A stretch of DNA of 64,000 nt, taken from NCBI GenBank assembly GCA_029204225.1, contig CM055102.1, positions 16,340,729 through 16,404,728 of the forward strand. Direction: 5' to 3'. Below the pieces are notes generated by a model that saw nothing but the letters and a program-made list of their open reading frames with translations, was not told where the DNA came from and searched no databases. The DNA is from Diphasiastrum complanatum. Taxonomy: Eukaryota; Streptophyta; Lycopodiopsida; Lycopodiales; Lycopodiaceae. Positions 22,896 to 33,632 of this stretch are shown one piece after another (within the stretch, counting starts at the first letter, position 1; each line of letters opens with the position of its first letter). Position numbers and translations under genes: made by a program.

Positions 22896-25800
22896 CTCCT
22901 CCTCAAATCTAGCCTTGGAGATCACAATGCTTTTATCAATAACTCCAATTGAAGATCTAAGCTTGACAAATGAATCTTTAGGTAAAGGTTTAGTAAACAA
23001 ATCAGCCAAGCAACTTGATGATGGCACGTATTGGAGCTTGATCTCTTTAGCTTGCACTTTTTCTCTCACGAAATGATGAGCAATTTCGATGTGTTTGCTC
23101 CTTGCATGGAATGTAGGATTAGTTGCAAGTGATTGGGCTGATTGGTTGTCACAATAGATGATAGGGATCTCCTCCTCCATGACATGAAGCTCCACCAATA
23201 GCCTTTTGAGCCACAAGACCTCCTTGCATGTTGATGTCAAGGCCTTGTATTCGGATTCTGTGGAAGATAGGGAGATGGTATCTTGCTTTTTGGAAAGCCA
23301 TGATACTACTCCATCACATAGAAAGGTGTCAAAGGCACTTGTTGATCTTCTATCCACTTTGTCACCTGCAAAATCCGAGTCACTATAGGCTCTTAAGCCA
23401 AGATTAGTTCCTCTATACAAAATACCATAATTCTTAGTGAGTGAAATGTATCTAAGAACTCTTTTGGCCATCTTCCAATGTGAAACTAGAGGACTTTGCA
23501 TGAATTGGCTTAACTTTCCAACTCTATAACTAAGATCAGGTCTAGTTATAGTTAAATAGATCAAGGAGCCAATAAGCCTTCTATATAATGTGATATCCTC
23601 AAAGGATGCTTCATCACAACCAATAGATGCTTTTACATGTTGCTCCATTGGTGTCTCAATGCCTTTACAATTCTTCATTCCAAATCTATCTAGGATGGAT
23701 GTAGCATATTTAGATTGACAAATGAAGCTAAAATCACATCCTCTAATAACCTCTATTCCAAGAATGAAGCTCAATAGGCCGAGATCTACCATCTTAAACT
23801 CTTTTGCTAAAGCAATTTTTACATCTCTAATTCCATCTAGATCATTACCACTCAAGATAATGTCATCTACATACAAAACAAGAATAATGATCATGCCATC
23901 ATGAAAACTTATATACAATGATGGATCATAGGCACTCATTACAAAATTGATGGAAATGAGAAAAGAGTTTAGCCTAGAGTACCATGCTCTAGGTGCTTGC
24001 TTGAGCCCATAAAGGCTCTTCTTCAAAAAACACACCTTTCCTTCATGCTTTGCCTTGATGAAGCCCTCAGGTTGCATCATGTAGATCTCTTCCTCCAAAT
24101 AACCATTGAGGAATTCATTTGTGAAGTCAAGTTGGAATAGCTCCCAATTGAAGGTTGTAGCAAGACTAATGATCAACCTGATAGTAACAAGCTTAGCCAC
24201 AGGAGCAAAAGTCTCACCATAGTCAATGCCTTTGGTTTGTAAAAAACCTTTGGCAACAAGCCTAGCTTTATGCTTGCTTACTGATCCATCTTGATTATAC
24301 TTCAATCTAAACACCCACTTGTAATCAAGAGGTTTCTTCCCTTGAGGAAGATCCACAAGATCCCAAGTATGATTCTCAATAAGAGCATCATACTCTACTT
24401 GCATAGCATCCATCAGACTTACAAGCATCTTCATAGCATGTTGGATCATCTAACATTGAAGTAAGAAAGGTGTAAGATGTGAAAGATGATGAGCCTTCCC
24501 TTTGATCACCTTGACCATCATAGGTGAGCCTCAATGGCTCGGATCTTGCCCTTGTAGATCTTCTTGGAGTTCTTGGAGTTCTTGCATCTTGAGGTGGATC
24601 CTCAAGTTCTTCTTCACTTGGAAGCTCCTCCTCCATCCTAGCATGATCCTTGGCATCAAGATGATTAGTAGCATTATCATCCAAATCACAAGCATGTCCT
24701 TCATAAAAAATAACATCCCTACTCACTATCACCTTGCTAGTGATGGGATTGAAGACTCTATAACCTTTGCTATTCTCACCATATCCCACAAAGATGCCTT
24801 TGATGGATGTTGCATCATCCTTCCTTCTCTTATCCAAGGATTGGTGTACATAGCAAGTGGATCCAAAAACTTTGAGATCTTGAGATTGGGCTTCTCTCCA
24901 AATAGAGCTTCAAATGGTGTGATTCCTCCAATGGCTTGGTTTGGCAATCTATTGCACAAATAGTTAGCACAAGTTATTGCTTCACCCCAAAATGGTTTGG
25001 ATAGAGAAGCATCTAGCCTTAAGGCCTTAGCACACTCACAAAGAGATCTATTTCTTCTCTCACTCACTCCATTTTGTTGAGGGGTGTATGGACATGACAA
25101 CTCCCTCTTTATGCCATTAGAAATACAAAAGTCAATCAACTTATTGGAGACATATTCACCTCCATTATCACTCCTTAATACCTTAATCTTGGTACTAAGT
25201 TGATTTTCTACCAAAGTCTTGAACTTTACAAAAGAACCAAACACCATTGATTTGCTAGACAAGAGGTACATCCAACAAAATCTAGAATAGTCATCAATGA
25301 AGATTACATAGTACTTGGCACCACCATTAGACTCATGTGAAAAACTATGAACATCCGAATGGATGAGTTCAAGAGGAGAGTTTGATCTTGATGTAGATCT
25401 TGAGAAGGGTAGCTTGTGAGCCTTTGAGAGACTGCATGCTTCACATCTCTTCCCACACTTTGACAAATGCTTGGGGAGTCCAATTGCAAGCTCCTTTGTA
25501 GCCATAGATTCCATGGCTTTGTAGTTGGGGTGGCCCAACCTTTTGTGCCACAGTTCCACCTTTGATAGCTCCACCTTTGCCAAGTTAACACTCTCCACTG
25601 CAATATTAGCATCAAGCTTAAACAATCTACCTTGCTTAAAGCCTTTGGCTATACATTCATCATTTCTAAGGGTGGAACAAACTCCATGCTTAAATTGTAC
25701 ATCTAGGCCATTATCCATTAACTGGCCAACACTAAGCAAATTCTTGGTTAACTTAGGAACATAAAGAACATTATCTAGATTCATCCTTTTGGATGATCCC

Positions 25801-26399
25801 ACATACAAGGGAACTGTTCCTATTCCACTTATCTTACATTCTTGACTACTTGCAGTATAGATTGATCTATGTAAGTCATTGTAAGAAAGTAAGGTGGAGA
25901 ATATGTCCTTTTGATATGTCATGTGGGAACTTGCCCCACTATCAATCCACCAAGAATCATTGGTGTTGCTCTTGGATGATGGTGGTTTGTTGGAAACCAT
26001 CAAGGATGACTCTTCATCCTCCTCTTCCTCCTGATGTGCAATGTTGCTTTGTTTGCTCTCTTGTGCCTTCTTCTTCTTGAGACATTCTGATGCAAAATGT
26101 CCTTTCTTTCCACAGAAAAAACATTTGTACTTGGACTTGTCTTTGATCTTGCCCTTTGAGCTTGAAGCCTCATCCTCCTCCTTGGTCTCCTTGAAGTGCT
26201 TCTTCTTGCCATTGGTCTTCTTCTTGCTTTTGAATGAAAAATTAGCTTTCTCATCACCATCCTGCAGAGAAATAGCATTCATTCTTGCATTGGTATGCAA
26301 CATCCTACACTCTTCAGCTACTAATACACTGTGTAGCTTTTCTATAGTAGGCAAAGTGTCTTGGATTGCAAAGCTTTGGACCAAATTTTGTAAAGCCAC
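22857..26399 (-). pseudogene. Copia pol: zinc knuckle, protease, integrase, RT, RNase H
   Basis: The first frame (26399-24729) carries a zinc knuckle (CFFCGKKGHFASEC), protease active site (WWIDSGASSHMT), GAG-preintegrase HHCC (LWHKRLGHPNYK ... C-EAC) and the integrase core with its D, D, E residues (IHSDVHSFS, LRSDNGGEYV, TPQQNGVSERRN). A one-base loss near 24870 shifts into 24837-24388 (integrase C-terminus, KGIFVGYGENSKGYRVF). A small deletion near 24415 shifts into 24449-22857: RT with QLDFTNEF (catalytic Asp at residue 108) and intact YVDD at 193-196, then RNase H (YSDSDFAGDK, STESEYKAL, YCDNQSAQSL). The product would be cut from a polyprotein in cytoplasmic virus-like particles. Catalytic residues are all retained, but the frames are broken. 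Confidence 0.95.
22896..22906 (-). other. Polypurine tract of the copia element
   Basis: On the minus strand the sequence just before the 3' LTR reads TTGAGGAGGAG directly followed by the LTR TG. This is the expected position and composition of the plus-strand primer. Confidence 0.8.
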
Positions 26400-26871
26400 T
26401 CCCTAGACCATTTAGGACAATCTGAACAAGCTCACTATCTTGAATCTTCTCTCCAATGGAAGCTAACTCCCTATTAAGAGACTTGATTCTTAGCACATAA
26501 TCTTGTGCATTCTCATCACTCCTCTTCATGCTTTGTAGAATATGATTCCTAAGCATGAGAACCCTCGAAGTGTTACTAGACTCATAGATAGATTTTAAAG
26601 ATTCCCAAGTCTCTTTAGCACTCTTACATGATGATACTTCCCTTAAAAGATCATTGCTTACATTCATCTTAATACAGTGAAGTGCAAGCCTAGACCTCTT
26701 CTTGTATCTCACTAATTCCTGTGCACCTAGAGGTTCATCTTCATCATCTATTAGAAACTCATAAAGATCCTGGAGCACCATTAGTGACTCCATCCTCACT
26801 TTCCAAATAGCATAATTGGTAGAATTTAACCTCTCACTAGCTTCTAGAAGGTAGGCTCCCACTGATCCCAT
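26390..26871 (-). pseudogene. Copia gag
   Basis: ATG at 26871 begins MGSVGAYLLEASERLNSTNY. It has the copia gag features: AIWKVRMESLM near the start, a KETWESLKSIYESSNTSRVL block (UBN2-type) and a VLRIKSLNRELA region. A one-base lesion near 26395 moves the reading into the pol frame, which continues FAIQDTLPTIEKL and then the zinc knuckle. In the intact ancestor gag and pol were probably one frame. Gag would form the particle shell. The same gag type occurs at 61316 (plus strand). Confidence 0.93.
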
Positions 26872-27490
26872 CTTACTAGCAAGATTCTACACACAAGATA
26901 TAGATTTGTTTGGACCTGAAACTCACAAAGGTTTCTAACTTGCAGTGTTTCACTCAAATGTTGACTTCTAATCCAACAGATGGATTTGTAATCACAGTGC
27001 TATCACTCCCTCACAAGCTGGAATGAAGATAAGATGAGATGAAAACTACACTCAAGCAAATCTTGCCAATCTTGGCTATTCTTGGACAAAAACTGACTCT
27101 ATCTCTCTCATTCACTTTAATGTCCTTTCAAGACCTGGTTTCCACTTTAAGAAGGTCTGAAATCAGCCTAGATTAATTATTTTTAATGAAACAAATTCAA
27201 AACTAATCAATGGCAAGTGATCTTGGTAGCTTATGCTAGGATTTGCACCAAAAATTACATCAAACTGACACCATATGAATTTTCTATGATCCAATGAATA
27301 TGGGTTATTAAATGCTGGTTCAGAGATGCCCACACGTGTGAACAGTACGGATTTTGATCCTGAAAAAGTTTGGGATCAAATCCCCTCACCAAAACCAAGA
27401 TACCAGCTCGCCCTTCCAATACTAGCTTTTTGCACCAAAACCTGCTAAAACTGGATTAGATTCAAACATAGATCAATGGCCTTGTACTTG
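26872..27490 (-). other. 5' untranslated leader of the copia element
   Basis: About 600 bp between the primer site and gag with no coding content. It contains another CACACGTGTG palindrome at about 27331, followed by an ACAGTACGG-like string also seen after the G-box of the LTR. Confidence 0.8.
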
Positions 27491-27502
27491 GCTCTAATAC
27501 CA
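27491..27502 (-). other. Primer-binding site of the copia element
   Basis: The reverse complement is TGGTATTAGAGC, one base away from the initiator Met tRNA-complementary consensus TGGTATCAGAGC. It abuts the 5' LTR with no spacer. Confidence 0.93.
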
Positions 27503-28193
27503 TGTGAAAAGTACAGTACTAAGGACCATAAATGGATCTTTGAATGATCCACAAGGTGATTGTATGCTTGTTAAACAATCTATTAGAAACTAGTCATCAG
27601 AAAACAAGATCTAGTTTAGCAGCTTGATAGGAAACAAGTAGAGACAATCAAAGCATTGATCAAATAGTCTAATCCAACTCCACACGTGTGGAAATAAGGC
27701 TATAGTACGGCCTGTAGACAGTGTTTACAAAGTGCCAATGCTGGGTTTCATTGGAAAAATAGAGTAATCACCATACAATGAGAGGAAACTCGAGTTTCTC
27801 CTTGAGGCTCCAAAAAGTTTCTATCTTCTCACTATGGAGAATGGAAATACATAGTAAAACACACTTCCTTTGCAAAGTTAGGTGAAGATCCAGCATGTAA
27901 TAAGGAAGTAGACTCCACTTTCTTGCCCTAATGTGAAAACCCTAGCCTAGATCCAAGAGTCATGCTTGGTAGGTGCATGGTAGGTACAAATCTCATCGTA
28001 AATCATGGTCTAGATCCTACAAAGTAGGAATCACTACCAAATAGACACAACCACTCCTCTTGACTCGTGGTAACCTACTTTAGGTGTGTATGTACAAGTG
28101 GCACTTTGGCCATTCAAGTAACCAACAAACAATATTGACAAAATGTACAATATTCTACATGGCTAGATTTGCCAATGTAGGCAATTTTTCACA
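27503..28193 (-). repeat. 5' LTR of the copia element, 691 bp
   Basis: Starts TGTGAAAAGTACAG and ends TTTTTCACA on the plus strand, matching the other LTR over its entire length. The CCACACGTGTGG palindrome lies at 27680-27691. In minus orientation this copy would drive transcription. Confidence 0.97.
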
Positions 28194-28198
28194 CTGCA

Positions 28199-29476
28199 TA
28201 TCCTGAAGCATCAGTATGTACATGGAACTCCTTGTCCCAGTCTGGTGCGATCAATATAGGTGCTTCGATAAGTTTTTGCTTCAAAAGATCAAATCCTTTT
28301 TGACACTCAGCCTTCCAAACAAAATCTGTATTTTTTTTAGAAGCTTAGTGAGTGGAAGTGCTAATATAGCATATTTTTCTATGAAACGTCTGTAATAACC
28401 ACAGTGTCCAAGAAATCCTCTTACTTGACTGATATTCTTTGGTGGAGGTAATTCAGCTATAGATTTTACTTTTTGTGGTTCAATCATAATCCCATTTCTA
28501 GAGACTATATGACCCAGTAAGATTCCATGTTTTACTCCAAAAACACATTTTTCAGGATTTAGAGCTATAACATATGTTCTACATTTCTCAAAACATTTTC
28601 TGAGTGGAATCACATGGGGTTCATCACCACTAAATACACTAAAATCATCTAAGAAAATTTCCATGAAATCTCTTAGATATTCTTTAAAGGCTTGTGTAAC
28701 CACCCTTTGAAATGTAGCTAGAGCATTACATAATCCAAAAGGCATGACTTTATAAGCATATACCCCCGAATCAGTAGTAAAAGCAGTTTTTGGCTGATCT
28801 TTTTCTTGTATTGATACTTGATTATAGCCACTAAAACCGTCCATGAAAGAGTACAATTGGTGTCCACCAACTGCATCTAACACACTATCAATAGATGGTA
28901 GTGGAAAATAATCTTTCTTTGTGGATGCATTAATTTTTCTATAGTCAACACATATCCTTAATTTACCATTCTTCTTGGGTACAATGACTATAGGGGATAC
29001 CCACTCACTAGTGGGTACTTCATATATGAAACCCACATCTAATAGCTTTTGTATTTCTTCTTTTACTAATAATGAATATTTTGGATTAAGCCTATAAGAC
29101 CTTTGCCTTATCGGTTGCGTGTCGGGTAGTAATTCTATTTTATGCATACATATGCTTGGGGGTATTCCTTTTAAATCTTTATAATTCCAAGCGAATATGT
29201 CACTGTATTCCCGTAATAAATCTTTAATTGAATTCTATCATTGTAGGACAATTGAGCACCAATGGAGACAAAGTTTTCCTCCCCTTCTTTTCCTAAATTA
29301 ACTTTAATAGTAGCTGGAGCTCGGGAGTATTGTCCTTCTAGAGGATCCATAGGATTTTGAATATAACTTCCAATATAGGCAGGTCTTGTAGCTATCTCTA
29401 CATCCTCTACTGCATACTTTTGAAAGAAAGGTGGATATTGAGATATTTCTCTTTCTAGATGTTGATCATTTCTCTA
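28199..29476 (-). pseudogene. Ty3/gypsy reverse transcriptase and start of RNase H
   Basis: The minus-strand frame 29147-28281 has the full RT palm: LLDVGFIYEVPTSEWVSPIV, CVDYRKINASTKKDYFPLP, FMDGFSGYNQVSI, MPFGLCNALATFQR, the polymerase box FLDD (EIFLDDFSVF) in place of the common YLDD, and the connection motif VRGFLGHCGYYRRFI. A one-base loss in an A run near 28335 shifts the frame into the RNase H start, which is then split by the copia element. Upstream, a stop at 29474-29476 and a frameshift near 29225 separate RT from protease. Metal-binding Asp residues are present, so inactivation came from frame damage. Confidence 0.95.
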
Positions 29477-31018
29477 TTTAACTCTTCTTTCCTTATCTTT
29501 AATATCTAGCTCATAACACATCACCATATTACATTGTACATCAATAGTGTAATTTGTACTAGATATTAGCCAATCAATTAATTCCATATCACTCTCTATT
29601 TTCTCGCATACTCCTTCGTCAATTTTTAATGATGAATTTAATATGTATGGATCAATTTCTATGGGTGCTTCTTCCTTTATTGCTTTGTTTTGATTAACTT
29701 TTGTTTCTCGTAATATAAAGCCAACTTGAGGATCACTACTTTGGTAATCACTAGTAGTTATAGATGAAGTCCAGTTTGTAGTGTCATTTTCATTTTCAGA
29801 GGAAATATCAGATTCTAGCCCAGATCTTCCAGTTAAGCTAGAACTAGTGGTCATTTTTATTTTAACAGTTTTCCTTGTTTTTGTCCGTATTATCAAAGTA
29901 TCTTTATCCCAATCATGAGATACTTTATCTTGTTTCAACCACGGCCTTCCTAGGAGAAGTGGATATGGAGTATTGATAGAATGCATTTTAATAACCACAT
30001 AATCTACTTCATACTTCTCTCCTGCTATACAAGTTTCAACTTTTCTTGCAATACCTAGAGGTTTTACCTTTCTGTGATCTGCCATTCTTATAATAAAAGG
30101 TGCATTTTCCAGATTGTCTATCCCAACTTTCAATTGAATTTCCTCTGGCATAATATTTACTCCAGATCCTCCATCTATGAAAACTCCCTTAATATAATAA
30201 TTGTTTACATCAGCATCTATCATAGGATTAAGGGGATCTGTAGTAATATTATGAGAATGGATTTCATAAGGAATTTTCTTTGTGAGAGATTTAAAAAGAG
30301 CTTTATTGCATTCTGGTGATATTTGTATTAACTGTACAAAAGATATGTTGGGTATCATAGAGCCTAGATATTTAATTATATCATAGTGTTCCACTCCTTT
30401 TGATATACCTATTATCTTTTTACCCTTGTTTCTTGAGTGATTTATTGGTGGATTTGGTGGCTTTTGAAATGCCATGAAGGGAGATTCTCTTTCCATCTCA
30501 TTCATTGCTTCCTCATAAACTTCTCTATTTGCATCTTTGCTAGGGTATATTGCTTCATATATAAGTGGCTTATCTACATTCTTCTTATGTTCTATCGTCG
30601 GTAATCCCATAGTCTCATTTATGATAGGAGATATAGGATTAGCAATAGCTTGTGCTCTAGTAATAGCTCCAACCATAATGTCATTCTCCTGAGGATTGGA
30701 AATAGCTTCTACTTGAATTAAGTTGGTACTAGAAGCTTCCAATTTTCCCTTTTGTTTTACATTTTTTGGACAATTTTTTTGGAAATGTTCTCCACCACAA
30801 TTTTTACATATATATTTAAAATCTGCATTCTTAGGGTTTGGACATTCATTTGCCATATGCCCCATCCCTTGGCATCGATAACATTGTATGTTATTTTTAA
30901 CTAGATAAGATCTTTTGTTTGAATTATTTCCATTATTATAATTCTTTCTATACTGTTCTTGGCTAGGTTGTGGTTGTCCATATGATGATATTGGCATTTG
31001 TGGTTGAGAATGAGTCAA
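29477..31018 (-). pseudogene. Gypsy second zinc-knuckle pair and aspartic protease
   Basis: About 514 codons continuing the gag frame after a single in-frame TGA (31040-31042). Two more CCHC knuckles occur early: CYRCQGMGHMANEC (CX2CX4HX4C) and CKNCGGEHFQKNC (CX2CX3HX4C, one residue short). Much further on is a retropepsin-like domain with FIDGGSGVNIMP as the active-site strand and PLLLGRPWL as the distal Gly-rich motif. The active site reads D-G-G, as in some plant gypsy elements, rather than D-S/T-G. The C-terminal tail is acidic and Ser-rich and leads to RT. Confidence 0.9.
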
Positions 31019-31039
31019 ATAGACCGGATAATAAGGAAG

Positions 31040-32020
31040 TCAATCATATGGTGGTGTATAATTCATATTTTGTGTAGACGATGCATTATAAAAAGCTGGT
31101 GTAGGTAACACAACATGAGGATAATTTTGTCCATGATTATATTCAGGATTTACATTAGCCATTAGAGGATTTCTTAATTTACCTCCCCGTCCATTTTTGT
31201 TATAATAGCATTCTGTAGTGTTATGATTTGATCTTTTACAAATTTTACAAAATTTTGAGGTCAAAGGCATATTCATTGGTAATGGTGGAGGTATAGAAGG
31301 TGGTGGATACAATTGTTGTTGATAAGGACAATTATTGGCGATATGTCCACTGCCTCTACAGTTAGTACACCATACTCCTAGTCTTTGAGGTTCATAATGT
31401 CCTTTTATATTGAGCTCACTAATTTTTTGACTGACCGTGTTTAATAATTCATCTTTCACTTGCCTTAATGAATTCCTTAATACTTCCTCAAAATTATTTC
31501 CTCTATTCTTATCTTCACTTGATCCTTTATTAAAATTTGGATTATCTTCTAAAGATACATCCACCCATGCTTTTTGTCTTGTTTTAGAGGATTCTCCCAT
31601 AACTTTAGTAGCATGTTCCAAAGCTATAGCTCTTGAAACTGCATCTTCAAATATTTTTGGTGATTCAGAAGTGAGAATATATGCCATCTCATAGGGTAAT
31701 CCAGGTACAAACCAAGCTATGAAAAATTCCTCTCTAGGAGGTTTTGGTAGCTTTTTGGCCAAAGATTGTATTCGACTCACAAAATCTTTAACAGTTTCTT
31801 TTTCTCTCATCTTGATTTGACTTAACTGTCTTATAATTTGATTAGCATAGTTGATTTGTTTGTATCTATCCAAAAAATTGAATTTCAATTTATCCCAAGT
31901 AGATACTTTACTATAATTCAACTGTGAATACCATTCTAGAGCTGACCACTCTAAAGTAGCGGGAAACAGTCTAAACATATCTTCATCATCATCTTCTAAA
32001 TGTGCTCGACACATATTCAT
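31040..32020 (-). pseudogene. Gypsy gag (Retrotrans_gag) with two zinc knuckles
   Basis: The body of gag has the Retrotrans_gag signature (FRLFPATLEWSALEWYSQL, then FLDRYKQINYANQIIRQLSQ and VKDFVSRIQSLAKKLP). It is followed by two CX2CX4HX4C knuckles, CTNCRGSGHIANNC and CKICKRSNHNTTEC, and a Pro/Asn/Tyr-rich tail. With the two knuckles after the in-frame stop the polyprotein would have four, which is more than the usual one or two. The start shown is arbitrary because the true N-terminus lies upstream in other frames. Confidence 0.93.
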
Positions 32021-32059
32021 GAATATTTGAATATGTAAATCTGCATTCTCATCTTCTCT

Positions 32060-32406
32060 TCTTTTAAAAAATCGAAGGATTCATGAGTCCTCCCATTTTT
32101 ATTTCTTCATTTGTTTCTTCCAATTTTAGATGAGTATGATATACTACTTGTGTTATTCTGGTCATTTGTGTTATTTGAAAATTCTTCCTCCATTGTTTTT
32201 GAATTTTCTATGATCTTATTCGAATCCTTTATTGATGATGTCTTATCTGGTGAGAATGCTCTTTCTTTTGTTATTGGTTCACTTATGCTGTTTATAATTT
32301 CTCTAGTTTCTCTAGCTAGCTTCGCAAATATTTCTTTTGTCCAAGCTCTTTCTTGAGCTCTTTGATCTCTCTCTTCTCTTTGTTTGTCGAACTGAGTATC
32401 ACTCAT
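32060..32406 (-). pseudogene. Gypsy gag N-terminus, frameshifted
   Basis: ATG at 32406 starts a charged segment (MSDTQFDKQREERDQRAQER) that runs 99 codons to a stop at 32107. Homology then passes through a second frame (EETNEEIKMGGLMNPS) and a third (FKRREDENADLHIQIF), which joins the gag body. Two single-base lesions near 32120 and 32065 explain this. It is the probable start of the gag-pol polyprotein. Confidence 0.75.
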
Positions 32407-32975
32407 TCAAGACATTCATGTGGTTTACTTTGAGTGACTTCCCGTCTACTTCAAAATAACACCTCAAGGTTAGGATGGTGGGGCTAGGCTTCACACCTAC
32501 ACCTCTCTGTCCAACACTATACCTTAATTAGCATCACTGATTACTAGATTCTGCTCTACTCAATCATCATAACAAAGTTCCTTCCAAGAATTCACCAATA
32601 TTATCACTTAATATCATTCGTCCAACATCATCAAAACATTTTTATCATAGTATAGTCAATTTTAAAAATTCCAACTTTTTTTGTTCATTGACTTAACTAA
32701 GATTGTAACTATTAAATCCCTGAGATTTCGAAGTATGCCAAGTACCGAACATGTATATTTGAGCTATTATGCGGAAAGTTCATGTTTCAAAGAAAAAGGT
32801 AAGTTTTAGATCAAACTCTCTTGGATCACCAAGATGCATAGAATTAGCTCTTATATTAAATAACTCATGAGAATACAAAGAGATTTCTGTTGAAGGAAAG
32901 CATATTCTCAAGTAAAGTCGTAATGGTCTATGGGTTGAAGTCGTTCATCACAAGCAATCTCTAACATAGAGATCT
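32407..32975. other. Non-coding gap between gag and the upstream ORF cluster
   Basis: No ORF of interest and no recognisable primer site or LTR edge on the minus strand. If the small ORFs upstream belong to the element, this would be the leader before gag. If they do not, an LTR boundary should lie here but could not be found. Confidence 0.4.
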
Positions 32976-33299
32976 TTAATCATCATCTATATAGATATCA
33001 TTGAAAATATCTATCAATATATTTCTCGCAATATCCATAGATCGAACAAGATTGTTAAATGAATGTTGTTCTTGTTCTCCCCAATAGAAGTATTCGCTAT
33101 TACCCAACTCTCTCAGTGATTCTATTATTTCAGAGTAAGATGGTATAAATCTACTCCATCCCTCTGTTAAGGATAAAATGCTTTGTACTTCTTGAATAGT
33201 GGTCGGAGTAGGCCAACTCTGAGAGAAAGCTTGATTAGTTTCAACTATAGGTTGAATTGTTTCTATATTGTTCAAGGATGGTATATAAGGTAATCCCAT
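32976..33299 (-). CDS. Small ORF homologous to a gypsy RT connection domain
   Basis: A complete 107-codon ORF. Residues ~29-85 match the segment between RT and RNase H of Ty3/gypsy polymerases: SWPTPTTIQEVQSILSLTEG, then WSRFIPSYSEIIESLRELG and FYWGEQEQHSFNNLV. These correspond to the WP-x-P...EVRSFLGL..YYRRFI..FS.I...L..L and F-x-W...Q-x-AF motifs. The polymerase palm and RNase H are absent and a stop follows after an acidic tail (FNDIYIDDD). The glycine and tyrosines that define the family consensus are partly replaced. It is either a truncated, diverged remnant or a small co-opted protein. It is the last ORF of a tightly spaced series. Confidence 0.6.
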   Translation of the reverse strand: MGLPYIPSLNNIETIQPIVETNQAFSQSWPTPTTIQEVQSILSLTEGWSRFIPSYSEIIESLRELGNSEYFYWGEQEQHSFNNLVRSMDIARNILIDIFNDIYIDDD

Positions 33300-33341
33300 A
33301 CTATAGTCATATATCTTCTGTAATAAACACTTATATTGCTT

Positions 33342-33617
33342 CTATAGATGTTCTGGGGCCTTGATAGAATAACTTCCACTGGGTAAACTTTCCTCTATGG
33401 TTTCACTAATTTCAGAGTCTACTGTGGCCCAACATATGCCATTCAGGGTATATTCGATATTTACATATATATGATCAATAAAACCCAATTCATATAATGT
33501 TTTTAGAAACTCTAATATCACTTTTCTTTGAGATTCAGACTTTATCCAAAATTGATAACAATCTATAGTTATAGTAACATGATAACTGTCTCTCTCTCTA
33601 TTTATTAGTCCTGGCAT
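33342..33617 (-). CDS. Unrecognised 91-residue ORF, copy B of a duplicated family
   Basis: A complete ORF starting 15 bp after the stop of the preceding one. I know no family match. The C-terminal half carries the pattern DHIYVNIEYTLNGICW, then VDSEISETIEESLPSGSYS. The same pattern occurs in the broken ORF at 34668-34919 (HICLNTTYTVDGQSW, VDSEVREEIEDNLLSGSYS). The N-terminal halves share VTI-x(1-3)-C and later hydrophobic residues. Conservation of Asn, Tyr-Thr, Gly, Trp, Val-Asp-Ser-Glu and Ser-Gly-Ser-Tyr-Ser despite wide divergence argues it was a real protein. No signal peptide or membrane segment is visible. Confidence 0.5.
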   Translation of the reverse strand: MPGLINRERDSYHVTITIDCYQFWIKSESQRKVILEFLKTLYELGFIDHIYVNIEYTLNGICWATVDSEISETIEESLPSGSYSIKAPEHL

Positions 33618-33632
33618 TTTTATTTACTTTCA

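Larger units (their letters stand above)
22205..28193 (-). mobile_element. Nearly intact Ty1/copia retrotransposon inserted in the gypsy RNase H
   Basis: A 5,989-bp element bounded by two 691-bp LTRs and a perfect 5-bp target duplication CTGCA (22200-22204 and 28194-28198). Removing the element and one TSD restores the gypsy RNase H frame exactly across the ASGYA/VGVML junction. Read on the minus strand the order is 5' LTR, primer site, leader, gag, zinc knuckle, protease, integrase, RT, RNase H, polypurine tract, 3' LTR. Three frame lesions are visible in the coding region (near 26395, 24870 and 24415). The LTRs differ at about 7 of 691 positions (~1%), so this is much younger than the gypsy host element. 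Confidence 0.97.
19202..32406 (-). mobile_element. Degraded Ty3/gypsy retrotransposon interrupted by a copia insertion
   Basis: Read on the minus strand, the domains appear in Ty3/gypsy order: gag with zinc knuckles, protease, reverse transcriptase, RNase H, integrase, then a post-pol ORF. The copia element 22205-28193 splits the RNase H. The coding region carries about nine other lesions: frameshifts near 32120, 32065, 29225, 28335, 20880 and 20690, in-frame stops at 31040-31042 and 29474-29476, and a deletion in the integrase near 21296. RT wording (FMEIFLDDFSVF, LPPPKNISQVRGFLGHCGYY) is closest to the non-chromodomain Athila/Tat-like branch of plant gypsy elements as I remember it. LTRs were not identified. 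Confidence 0.9.
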
